From assembly GCA_947493005.1 (NCBI GenBank), contig CANLOY010000005.1:124001-188000 (forward strand): a stretch of DNA of 64,000 bases, given 5' to 3'. The translations under genes and the position numbers were made by a program. This stretch comes from an uncultured Roseivirga sp. (lineage in GTDB: Bacteria; Bacteroidota; Bacteroidia; Cytophagales; Cyclobacteriaceae). Of this stretch, positions 53,245 to 61,148 are shown piece by piece (the first letter of the stretch is position 1; each line of letters begins with the position of its first letter). Below the pieces are notes generated by a model. It saw only the letters and a list, made by a program, of their open reading frames with translations. It ran no database searches and was not told the DNA's origin.

Positions 53245-54663
53245 ATGGTAAAAAGTGAAACATCGGTTTGGAAGGATTGTCTGAGTTTTATAAAAAGTCA
53301 GGTAGAAGAGCAGAGTTTTAGAACCTGGTTTGAACCGATTAAACCATTAGGGTTGAATGAAACCACGCTTACTATTCAGGTACCGAGCCAGTTTTTTTAT
53401 GAATACCTAGAAGAACATTATGTTCATTTGCTCAGAGAGTGTGTACAAAATGAATTAGGTTCTGAGGGTAAATTAGAGTATTCGGTAATAGTTGATAGTG
53501 GTAGTGTTCAGAACCAACCTTATATGGTTACGCTGCCCAATCAGAATAAAAAGAATAATAATTGGGGTAGAAGGGAAGAGCCAGAAATGATTAATCCTTT
53601 TAAGATGCAATCTCTTGATCAGGATTCAAGATATTCGAACCTGAACCCTAACTATTACTTTGATAATTACATTGAAGGGGATTGTAACAGACTAGCCAGA
53701 TCTGCTGGAATTGCAGTTGCAGAGAAACCAGGCATTACATCTTTTAACCCGCTAATGATTTATGGTGGTGTTGGATTGGGTAAAACACATTTGGTTCAGG
53801 CAATTGGAAATAAGGTAAAAGAACAAGGTGAAAACAACTTTGTACTGTATGTTTCTTCAGAAAAGTTTACCACCCAGTTTACCGATGCTATTCGTAACAA
53901 TAGTATTCAGAGCTTTACCAATTTCTATTTGCAAGTAGATACTTTGATTATCGATGATGTTCAATTTTTCTCTGGTAAGGAAAAAACTCAGGAAATGTTC
54001 TTTCACATTTTCAACCATCTGCATCAGAACGGGAAGCAGATTATCATGTCTAGTGATAGGGCTCCAAGAGACTTGAAAGGTTTACAAGACCGACTGCTAT
54101 CAAGGTTTAAATGGGGATTGACTGCTGATTTGCAAATGCCTGACTTCGAAACCCGAATGGCCATTATCATGCGCAAAATGCAGTCGGATGGAATCTATAT
54201 CCCTGACGATGTTGTGGAGTATCTGGCATACAGCGTAGACACAAATGTTCGAGAGCTAGAGGGTGTTTTAATTTCTCTGATAGCGCATGCTACCTTGAAT
54301 AAGACAGACATCAATCTGGAACTGGCCAAGCAGACACTTAAGAATATTGTGCATGATATTGAGTCTGAGGTGGGGGTAGACTACATCCAGAAAACGGTTG
54401 GCGAATTCTTCCAGATTAGCGTTGAAGACCTAAAGGATAAAACCCGTAAGAAGGAAATTGTAATTGCTCGCCAAGTGGCAATGTATCTTTGCAAAGAGTA
54501 CACAAACCATTCTCTTAAATCAATTGGCTATCACTTTGGAGGTAGAGACCACTCTACTGTAATTCATGCAGTTCAGTCTGTAAGTGATATGATGGATATT
54601 GATTCCAAATTCTGTAACTCTATGGATGAGTTAAAGAAAAAGATGAAAATGAAATTGGTTTAG
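53245..54663 (+). CDS. dnaA: chromosomal replication initiator DnaA
   Basis: AAA+ ATPase that binds DnaA boxes and opens the origin. The 472-aa protein starts at the ATG at 53245, one codon after an in-frame TTG. Domain I is at about 1-80 (WKDCLSFIKSQVEEQSFRTWF). The ATPase domain has Walker A GGVGLGKTH and Walker B LIIDDVQFF. Domain IV carries the DNA-binding signature GYHFGGRDHSTVIHAV. It is flanked by the mutase operon and a Do-like protease; dnaN and recF are not adjacent. Confidence 0.97.
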   Translation: MVKSETSVWKDCLSFIKSQVEEQSFRTWFEPIKPLGLNETTLTIQVPSQFFYEYLEEHYVHLLRECVQNELGSEGKLEYSVIVDSGSVQNQPYMVTLPNQNKKNNNWGRREEPEMINPFKMQSLDQDSRYSNLNPNYYFDNYIEGDCNRLARSAGIAVAEKPGITSFNPLMIYGGVGLGKTHLVQAIGNKVKEQGENNFVLYVSSEKFTTQFTDAIRNNSIQSFTNFYLQVDTLIIDDVQFFSGKEKTQEMFFHIFNHLHQNGKQIIMSSDRAPRDLKGLQDRLLSRFKWGLTADLQMPDFETRMAIIMRKMQSDGIYIPDDVVEYLAYSVDTNVRELEGVLISLIAHATLNKTDINLELAKQTLKNIVHDIESEVGVDYIQKTVGEFFQISVEDLKDKTRKKEIVIARQVAMYLCKEYTNHSLKSIGYHFGGRDHSTVIHAVQSVSDMMDIDSKFCNSMDELKKKMKMKLV

Positions 54664-54777
54664 GAACCTATCCCTCTAAAGAATCATCAATACTCTTTGA
54701 CGACTAACGACTTTAATTGTCCCTCTAAGGGAAGTATGACCATCCCAATGCTTCAAGAGATTCTCTTTTAATAATAA

Positions 54778-54804
54778 GATTGCTTCACTTCGTTCGCAAA
54801 GACG
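54778..54804. repeat. intergenic repeat, TTGCTTCACTTCGTTCGCAAAGACG type
   Basis: Located in the 284-bp gap between dnaA and the protease gene. GATTGCTTCACTTCGTTCGC plus AAAGACG is similar in layout to 21049-21077 (a CTTCG-GTTCGC core ending in GACG). The rest of the gap (54664-54911) has a twice-seen CCCTCTAA but no gene. Confidence 0.4.
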
Positions 54805-54911
54805 TACTAATTGGGTTTAGCATCGACTAACTACTGAAGTCTCTTTAGTCAAGGAGTTAAGGTTATCTATACTCCCAAATTATTTGATACCATGATTTTT
54901 TGGAATAGGGC

Positions 54912-54944
54912 AAAAAAAAGCCCTGATGTCGATGTCAGGGCTTT
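54912..54944 (-). terminator. terminator of the Do-like protease gene
   Basis: AAAGCCCTGA (54917-54926) pairs with TCAGGGCTTT (54935-54944). On the minus strand it is followed by a run of T (A-run 54912-54919). Confidence 0.88.
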
Positions 54945-54947
54945 AAT

Positions 54948-56435
54948 CTATCTACTGAACCTATAAGTCTCGGTTCTCTGCCTTCCCCTCTTATCAATTA
55001 TTTCAAAGTATATTCTACCGTAGTATTGCTCAATGTATTTTGCCAATGCTTCCGGATTGTCAACAGCCTGCCTGTTTACACCTAGTATAATGTCACCTTC
55101 TTCAATGTCATCTAGCTTTCTAAAGAAGCCTCTGTTCTTGTTAATTTTGTTGACTTTAACACCATACTTAATTCTCAACTCATCTTTTTCCTTATCTGTT
55201 AATCTTCTGAATTCTACTCCCAGGTAGTCAGAAAAGTGTATGTCTTCCTTGTCTAGAAAATTTCCTCTATCTAAAAGATCTGTGTTACCGTAGACATTTT
55301 CCAAGGTCAGTGCTGTCTCGTAAGTTCTGTTGTTTCTTTCGTACTGAATATTGATTTTGTCACCTGGTGACAAAGAGTTGATTATTTCATCGAAGCTTGA
55401 TTTGGTTTTGATCATCCTTCCTGAAACTTTTTTAATAACATCACCCGACTCAAGTCCTGCTTTATCGGCAGCTCCATCTCTTCTTATCGATTGAATAAAG
55501 ACACCATCGAGACTTTTTAATCTTTCTTCCTGGGCTATTTCCTCATCTATTTCAATTACTTCTGCTCCAGGATAAGCTTTCTGTACTACTTTGTATTTTT
55601 TCAGGTCTTCAACAATCTTGCTTACCACATCAGATGGTACTGCAAAGCCATATCCGGCATATGACCCTGTTTTAGATATAATTGAGGTGTTGATTCCAAT
55701 AAGTTCTCCATTGGTATTCACTAGTGCCCCACCACTATTACCAGGATTAATTGCTGCATCGGTTTGGATATACAACTTGATAGGGAAGTTTTCTCTTACC
55801 GAATTTGCGTCTCTACCAATAGCGCTTACAATACCTGCAGTTACTGTAGAGGTTAAGTTAAATGGGTTACCTACAGCCAATACCCAGTCCCCAACTCTTA
55901 CATTGCTACTTTTTGCTATATCAATAGCAGGAAGGTTATCTGCTTCAATTTTGAGTACTGCTATGTCCATTCGTGGATCGGTACCTACAAGCTTGGCCTG
56001 ATATGTTCTTTTTTCATGCTGAACTTCAATAGCATCCGCGCCTTCAATAACATGATTGTTGGTAATGATATATCCATCCTTAGAATAGATAACTCCAGAA
56101 CCAGAGCCGATTGCAATCCCCTTTCTTGAATCATCTCTTTCGCCATAGAAGTACTCCATAAAGCTGATACTTCTTCGGCTTTTTTGAATGTTCTTGATGT
56201 ATACAACACTGCTCACGGATTTTTCAGCGGCTAGCCTGAAATCGGTTGGTAGAGCAGCAGAAGCCTCATTGAAGTAATTATCTGTAGGTTCATAATTCGC
56301 CTGCTGAAATTTTGCAGCAGGCACTTCTCTAATGACTTCAGTCACATGACCCTCACCGGATAGTTTCTGATAAGTAAAAGCTCCTGCAATTCCACTGGTG
56401 AATGCAATTATTAATATGCCGATTTTACTCTTCAT
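54948..56435 (-). CDS. Do/DegQ-type periplasmic serine protease
   Basis: A 495-aa periplasmic protease-chaperone of the HtrA family. An N-terminal helix (IGILIIAFTSGIAGAFTY) is signal or anchor. The catalytic domain has His in TNNHVIEG, Asp in RMDIAVLKI and Ser in PGNSGGAL. Two PDZ domains follow (about 310-390, KAGLESGDVIKKVSG; and 430-490, LDDIEEGDIILGVN). The strong terminator after it and no neighbours suggest a monocistronic gene. Confidence 0.95.
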   Translation of the reverse strand: MKSKIGILIIAFTSGIAGAFTYQKLSGEGHVTEVIREVPAAKFQQANYEPTDNYFNEASAALPTDFRLAAEKSVSSVVYIKNIQKSRRSISFMEYFYGERDDSRKGIAIGSGSGVIYSKDGYIITNNHVIEGADAIEVQHEKRTYQAKLVGTDPRMDIAVLKIEADNLPAIDIAKSSNVRVGDWVLAVGNPFNLTSTVTAGIVSAIGRDANSVRENFPIKLYIQTDAAINPGNSGGALVNTNGELIGINTSIISKTGSYAGYGFAVPSDVVSKIVEDLKKYKVVQKAYPGAEVIEIDEEIAQEERLKSLDGVFIQSIRRDGAADKAGLESGDVIKKVSGRMIKTKSSFDEIINSLSPGDKINIQYERNNRTYETALTLENVYGNTDLLDRGNFLDKEDIHFSDYLGVEFRRLTDKEKDELRIKYGVKVNKINKNRGFFRKLDDIEEGDIILGVNRQAVDNPEALAKYIEQYYGRIYFEIIDKRGRQRTETYRFSR

Positions 56436-56639
56436 GTCTAGGTATTTTGACGAAACGTTTAATTAGCCTTTAGGCAGCTTAATTGACTGCCTTCAATAAC
56501 TGAGCGTTATATATTCAAACTTACGCTGTGTTTGTTAAATGGATTTGTTAAGCGTGTTAATTAAGGTTAAAACAAGGTTGTGATTGTAAAAGCTTTTTAA
56601 TGTTAAGTCCGAAGAATAAGGGTAATCCAGTAAATAACA
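56436..56639. other. intergenic region between the Do-like protease and dxr
   Basis: No gene is seen. A minus-strand TAAGTTTG box (56516-56523) of the -7 type lies upstream of the protease gene; no matching -33 element. A small hairpin GGCAG ... CTGCC (56473-56491) falls in the protease leader. The dxr promoter begins just right of this stretch. Confidence 0.4.
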
Positions 56640-56670
56640 TTTGGTGACCTTTTAAAAAGGTCTAAATTTG
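56640..56670 (+). promoter_or_regulatory. dxr promoter
   Basis: TTTG (56640-56643), a 19-bp spacer, then TAAATTTG (56663-56670): a complete match to the Bacteroidota -33/-7 consensus, 63 bp before the dxr start. Confidence 0.7.
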
Positions 56671-56733
56671 CACCGCTGTTAGCATATTCAGGTTCAATCA
56701 ATTAGCCTCTATAAGAATTCAATAATTAATCAC

Positions 56734-57891
56734 TTGTCAGCAAAAAAGCATATTGCCATTCTTGGCTCAACAGGTTCGATAGGAACACAAGCACTTGATG
56801 TAATCAAATCCAATTCAGACAAATTTGCGGTTGAAGTGTTAACCGCAATGAATAGCTGTGATTTACTGATCGAGCAAGCCAGAGAATTTCAACCCAATGT
56901 GGTGGTTATAGGAAATGAGAATCTGTATGATCAGGTTTTTGAAGCACTTGACCCGCTTGATATTAAAGTGTACGCTGGTGTGAGTGCCTTGAGCAATGTA
57001 GTCCAGATGGATTCAATTGATATTGTGCTGACTGCATTGGTTGGCTATGCGGGCTTAAAGCCTACCATTTCGGCAATTGAAAGTGGCAAGAACATTGCCT
57101 TGGCAAACAAAGAGACCCTCGTAGTAGCCGGTGAACTGATAACAAGGCTTGCTAGCGAAAAAGGAGTAAATATTTACCCTGTGGACTCAGAGCATTCAGC
57201 CATTTTTCAATGCCTGGTTGGCGAGTTCCATAATCCAATTGAGAAAATCATTTTGACTGCTTCTGGAGGGCCATTCAGAGGAAGAAGCAAAGAAGAATTA
57301 ATTGCGGTTAAGAAAGAACAAGCACTCAAACATCCTAATTGGGATATGGGGGCAAAAATTACAATTGATTCTGCCAGCTTAATGAATAAGGGCCTTGAGG
57401 TGATTGAAGCCAAGTGGCTTTTTAACCTGAAAATGGATCAGATTGAGGTGGTGGTTCACCCACAATCTATTATTCATTCAATGGTTCAATTTGAAGACGG
57501 GAGTATCAAGGCCCAGATGGGTCTACCGGATATGAAACTTCCTATTCAATTTGCACTGACTTATCCAGAACGACTTAAGTCTGATTTCCCAAGGTTTAAC
57601 TTTATGGATTATCCCGAGTTAACCTTTGAGCAACCCGATTTTAAAACATTCAGAAACCTGGGTCTTGCATTTGATGCTATGAAGCAAGGAGGAAACATGC
57701 CTTGTGTTTTAAATGCAGCAAATGAGGTTGCTGTGGAGAAATTCTTAAAAGACGAAATTGGATTTCTGCAGATGTCAGATCTCATTGAAGATTGTATGGC
57801 CAAGGCATCTTTTGTTAAGGTGCCAACGTATGAGGACTATGTCCTTTCCGATAACGAAACTAGAAATTTAGCAAAAGCATATAAAAATTAA
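56734..57891 (+). CDS. dxr: 1-deoxy-D-xylulose 5-phosphate reductoisomerase
   Basis: Second enzyme of the MEP isoprenoid pathway, cytosolic and NADPH-dependent. The 385-aa protein has the cofactor motif ILGSTGSIGTQALDVI, NKETLVVAGEL, PVDSEHSAIFQ and the catalytic loop TASGGPFRGRS, then LMNKGLEVIEA. The start is TTG (MSAKKHIAI); no in-frame ATG precedes it. It shares one base with rseP (TAATG), the common dxr-rseP pairing. Confidence 0.96.
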   Translation: MSAKKHIAILGSTGSIGTQALDVIKSNSDKFAVEVLTAMNSCDLLIEQAREFQPNVVVIGNENLYDQVFEALDPLDIKVYAGVSALSNVVQMDSIDIVLTALVGYAGLKPTISAIESGKNIALANKETLVVAGELITRLASEKGVNIYPVDSEHSAIFQCLVGEFHNPIEKIILTASGGPFRGRSKEELIAVKKEQALKHPNWDMGAKITIDSASLMNKGLEVIEAKWLFNLKMDQIEVVVHPQSIIHSMVQFEDGSIKAQMGLPDMKLPIQFALTYPERLKSDFPRFNFMDYPELTFEQPDFKTFRNLGLAFDAMKQGGNMPCVLNAANEVAVEKFLKDEIGFLQMSDLIEDCMAKASFVKVPTYEDYVLSDNETRNLAKAYKN

Positions 57892-59225
57892 TGGAAACCA
57901 TTGTTCAAATAGCCCAGCTGTTGCTGGCTCTGTCAATTTTAGTGGGAATACATGAAGGAGGTCACATGCTGACAGCCAAAATGTTTGGGATGAAGGTAGA
58001 GAAATTCTTCATCGGTTTTCCTCCAACTATCTTTTCATTCAAAAAAGGAGAAACTGAGTACGGACTTGGGGCAATTCCTCTGGGAGGGTTTGTTAAGATA
58101 TCCGGAATGATTGATGAGTCGATGGATAAAGAACAAATGGCTCAACCACCACAACCTTGGGAATTCCGTTCAAAACCGGCCTGGCAAAGACTGATTGTAA
58201 TGCTTGGCGGAATTATAGTGAATGTGATTGCAGGTGTAATTGCCATGATCATTCTGACTTTCAATCAAGGAGATCAGTATATACCCGGAGATGTGGTTCA
58301 GGAATACGGAATTGAGGCGCTTGAATACGGGGAGCGATTTGGCCTCCAAACTGGAGATATCATTCTGAATGTCAATGGAGAATCTTACGACCGGATGAAT
58401 GATATTACAAGTCCATCCGTTTTTCTTGCTTCTGATGCCCATTATACTGTTCTAAGAAATGGAGAAGAATTAAAAGTGTCTTTGCCAGGGGATGCACTGG
58501 ATATCATGTCAAAGGATAAAGAATTTTCTATGAAATATCTTATTCCTAGGCGTCCATTTGAAATAAAGTACCTTGACAATCAGGCTTATAAAGATACCTC
58601 TATGGCATTTAATGCCGGAATTGAAGTAGATGATAAAATTGTTGAGATAGCAGGAATTCCTATAAAGTATATTGACGAAGTAAAACCCGCTTTAACTCCA
58701 TATGCAGGTGATTCTGTGAGTTTAAAGGTACAAAGAGGAGTAGAGCTTTTGGATTATAGACTGGCTGTTAATTCGGATGCAACTATAGGAGCTATTCTGA
58801 GTTCTACAATACAAATAGCTAAAAAAGATTATACGTTTGGAGAGGCAGTTTCAAAGGGAACCGCAGATGCTTTCGGGCTTGTTATTCTAAATGCTCGTGC
58901 AATGGGTAAGATGTTTTCTGGTGGACTTTCACCTAGAAACTTGAGTGGCCCGATAGGTATAGTAAATATGTTTCCTAAAGCATGGGATTGGAACAAGTTT
59001 TGGTATACCACAGCCTTTATTTCAATGATCTTGGCCTTTATGAACCTGCTGCCGATTCCAGCTTTGGATGGTGGCCATGTAATGTTCTTACTGTTCGAAA
59101 TGATTTCAGGCAAGGCGCCTTCAGATAAGTTTTTAGAGGGAGCCCAAAAAGTGGGGATGTTAATCTTACTTTTATTAATGGTACTTGTTTTTGGCAATGA
59201 CATTGCAAAACTATTCGGCTATTAG
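57891..59225 (+). CDS. rseP: RIP-type zinc metalloprotease RseP
   Basis: Inner-membrane site-2 protease that cuts anti-sigma factors and signal-peptide remnants. The 444-aa protein has the zinc motif HEGGHML (HExxH) in the first helix, GLGAIPLGGFVKISGM, two PDZ-like regions (about 145-180 and 240-280) and the third-ligand LLPIPALDGGHVMF. Translation is coupled to dxr. Confidence 0.95.
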   Translation: METIVQIAQLLLALSILVGIHEGGHMLTAKMFGMKVEKFFIGFPPTIFSFKKGETEYGLGAIPLGGFVKISGMIDESMDKEQMAQPPQPWEFRSKPAWQRLIVMLGGIIVNVIAGVIAMIILTFNQGDQYIPGDVVQEYGIEALEYGERFGLQTGDIILNVNGESYDRMNDITSPSVFLASDAHYTVLRNGEELKVSLPGDALDIMSKDKEFSMKYLIPRRPFEIKYLDNQAYKDTSMAFNAGIEVDDKIVEIAGIPIKYIDEVKPALTPYAGDSVSLKVQRGVELLDYRLAVNSDATIGAILSSTIQIAKKDYTFGEAVSKGTADAFGLVILNARAMGKMFSGGLSPRNLSGPIGIVNMFPKAWDWNKFWYTTAFISMILAFMNLLPIPALDGGHVMFLLFEMISGKAPSDKFLEGAQKVGMLILLLLMVLVFGNDIAKLFGY

Positions 59226-59237
59226 CTGGGTTTTATA

Positions 59238-60422
59238 TTATTTTCTTAGGGTTGAGATAATTAATACGGGGTTGCCTTTATTGCTTCTGACGTAGTTAAC
59301 TGCTTCATAGAATTTGTAATTTGATCTTAAGGGGTCAATATTCGAACTAATTTGGAAATTTTTATTTTCTTGAGTTTGATTCAGAATTGCTTCCAAATTG
59401 CTTTCAGAAAGAACAGATATAATCTGATCCTCATCCTTGAGATAGCAGTCAAAGAGAACTAAGTGTCCTCCATCAATATCATTGTATATTCTTTCAGCGA
59501 TTGATGTGTGACTATTTTTAATAATGGAGAAATAAGATTTTCCGCTTTTTATAAATAGATAACTTATAAAGTTATTTGACTTTATTGGACTTAGTTTTAA
59601 TAACGGAAAGTTGAATCTAGTAAAATCAGTCCCTGGAGGACTCATTAATGAGGATTCTTTTAATTTTACATCATAATCTAAATATATTGTTTCTACGATT
59701 TCCTTGTTGGAAAATGTATAAATAGTGTCAATGTAATTTGAGAAAAGAGTGGTTTTTCCAGCGACTTTAGTAAAACTGTTTGGCGTAATTAATGGTATGT
59801 ACTCCATTTTTCCTATCTTTTTTAGTAAAGTCAAACTCCTTCCATCTTCATCCATGTAATATACGCCCGGGTCAAATAGTTGGTTATTGAAAACATTGGT
59901 TTCATCTGGAGAATAAAATAGGTAGCCACCATCATTTGTAGTATTAAAATCCCTACAAATTATTCTGGCATTAATGGATTTAGTAGACTTTCCATTTATT
60001 CCGTATCTGTAGATTTTTCCAGTAGAAATATCATAAAGAACAATTTCATTGCTTTCTTTGTCTATATCAAAAAAATCTATGCCAGAGTACTCTTCAGGGC
60101 CGGGACCAACTTTACTGATTTTATTCAGATACTGACCTTCTTTGCTGAATATCACAATAGCTTTTTGTTTCTTATCTAACACGAAGAACTTGTTGTCGTG
60201 ATAAATGACTTTGTCAATCGTGGCGAGTAATGATGAATTGGTATACTCTAAAGGTATATATTCAATGTTTGAGACATGGTCACTCAGCGCTATTATATTG
60301 TCTTTTTGAGTGTCTAACGCAATTCTTTTTACTTGAGAATTTTCAATCTCATCCTTCGTATTGCAGCTATTAACCCAAACGGTAATGAGAACAATCGTAA
60401 GTGTAATTTTCAGTTTCTTCAT
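59238..60422 (-). CDS. 6-bladed beta-propeller lipoprotein
   Basis: A 394-aa lipoprotein (LTIVLITVWVNSCNTKD, Cys at residue 20). The mature protein has NHL/BF3164-like blades: YIPLEYTNSSLLATIDKVIY, NKFFVLDKKQKAIVIFSKEG, VGPGPEEYSGIDFFDI and EIVLYDISTGKIYRYGING. Such proteins in Bacteroidota are often next to genes of small secreted peptides, as here. A hairpin separates it from the upstream peptide genes. Confidence 0.85.
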   Translation of the reverse strand: MKKLKITLTIVLITVWVNSCNTKDEIENSQVKRIALDTQKDNIIALSDHVSNIEYIPLEYTNSSLLATIDKVIYHDNKFFVLDKKQKAIVIFSKEGQYLNKISKVGPGPEEYSGIDFFDIDKESNEIVLYDISTGKIYRYGINGKSTKSINARIICRDFNTTNDGGYLFYSPDETNVFNNQLFDPGVYYMDEDGRSLTLLKKIGKMEYIPLITPNSFTKVAGKTTLFSNYIDTIYTFSNKEIVETIYLDYDVKLKESSLMSPPGTDFTRFNFPLLKLSPIKSNNFISYLFIKSGKSYFSIIKNSHTSIAERIYNDIDGGHLVLFDCYLKDEDQIISVLSESNLEAILNQTQENKNFQISSNIDPLRSNYKFYEAVNYVRSNKGNPVLIISTLRK

Positions 60423-60435
60423 TTTTAATAAAAGT

Positions 60436-60464
60436 GGCCTCCTTTAAATAGGAGGCCTTTTTTT
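60436..60464. terminator. hairpin between the small-protein genes and the propeller gene
   Basis: GGCCTCCT (60436-60443) pairs with AGGAGGCC (60450-60457), with T7 on the plus strand and a weaker T-run on the minus strand. For minus-strand transcription it lies just before the propeller start and may reduce read-through. Confidence 0.7.
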
Positions 60465-60472
60465 AATTGGAT

Positions 60473-60763
60473 TTAAAGAGGTCTAAGTGTCTTCATTTGA
60501 TCATTTACTCTAGCTGAATCACAACTTTTGTTGCCTTGACTAGGTAAATGACAGGCATTCCCTTCGCTTGAATAGGCGCAACAAGTGGCAATAGTTACTA
60601 ATCCAATTCCTAAAATGGAACCAGCAGAATTTCCCCCAAGCCAAAAAACTGTTGACATAGTTGCTCCCATTAACCAATCGGATTCATCTTCTGCAGTGGC
60701 TTTTTGTGGAATGTTTAGAGATATAATTGATAACAGACTTAACCCTAGAATGAACTTTCTCAT
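60473..60763 (-). CDS. small secreted Cys-containing protein B (96 aa)
   Basis: Signal peptide MRKFILGLSLLSIISLN, cleavage likely after KATA. The mature part has a Gly-rich hydrophobic stretch (STVFWLGGNSAGSILGIGLV), then TIATCCAYSSEGNACHLPSQ and KSCDSA with four Cys in all. No family recognised; the hydrophobic, Gly-rich centre is reminiscent of bacteriocin-like peptides, and the setting is like NVEALA-type peptides of Bacteroidota, but the NVEALA text itself is missing. It is the second of two such genes before the propeller lipoprotein. Confidence 0.65.
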   Translation of the reverse strand: MRKFILGLSLLSIISLNIPQKATAEDESDWLMGATMSTVFWLGGNSAGSILGIGLVTIATCCAYSSEGNACHLPSQGNKSCDSARVNDQMKTLRPL

Positions 60764-60787
60764 AGTTATATGTTTAAAAGGTTTTAA

Positions 60788-61027
60788 TTATACTCGGTTT
60801 GGATCTTTCCATGCCTTTGAAGTATCACAAGCATTAGTTTGGACACTTTTTAAGCATAGAGTTCTAATAATTGGATACAGTTGTGGAGTCCATCCAACAA
60901 AGGCATCCGCAAGGCGATACCCGCATTTCCATTTAGGAGGCAAATCACAAGGTACTTCTTGTCCACTGGATTGTATACTTATGAATCCAAATATGGAAAG
61001 GATAAATAAAATTTTGAGTTTTTTCAT
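60788..61027 (-). CDS. small secreted Cys-containing protein A (79 aa)
   Basis: The ATG at 61025-61027 is chosen (signal MKKLKILFILSIFGFISIQS, cleavage about residue 22). The mature peptide of some 57 residues has four Cys (VPCDLPPKWKCGY ... TLCLKSVQTNACDTSK). There is no similarity in sequence to protein B beyond size and Cys number. It precedes protein B by 24 bp and is probably the first gene of the operon. Function unknown. Confidence 0.65.
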   Translation of the reverse strand: MKKLKILFILSIFGFISIQSSGQEVPCDLPPKWKCGYRLADAFVGWTPQLYPIIRTLCLKSVQTNACDTSKAWKDPNRV

Positions 61028-61054
61028 ATCGTTAACTTTAAATTTAGTGATGAA

Positions 61055-61062
61055 CAAATCTA
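61055..61062 (-). promoter_or_regulatory. candidate -7 box of the small-protein operon
   Basis: On the minus strand TAGATTTG fits TAnnTTTG, 27 bp before the start of protein A. No consensus -33 element at the right distance, so this is tentative. Confidence 0.4.
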
Positions 61063-61148
61063 AATTATTTTCTTATATCAAGATATTTTATCATATGAAT
61101 AATATAAAGAAGAGGGTAAACAGTATCCTTGCTTTGGTAAACGTCAAA

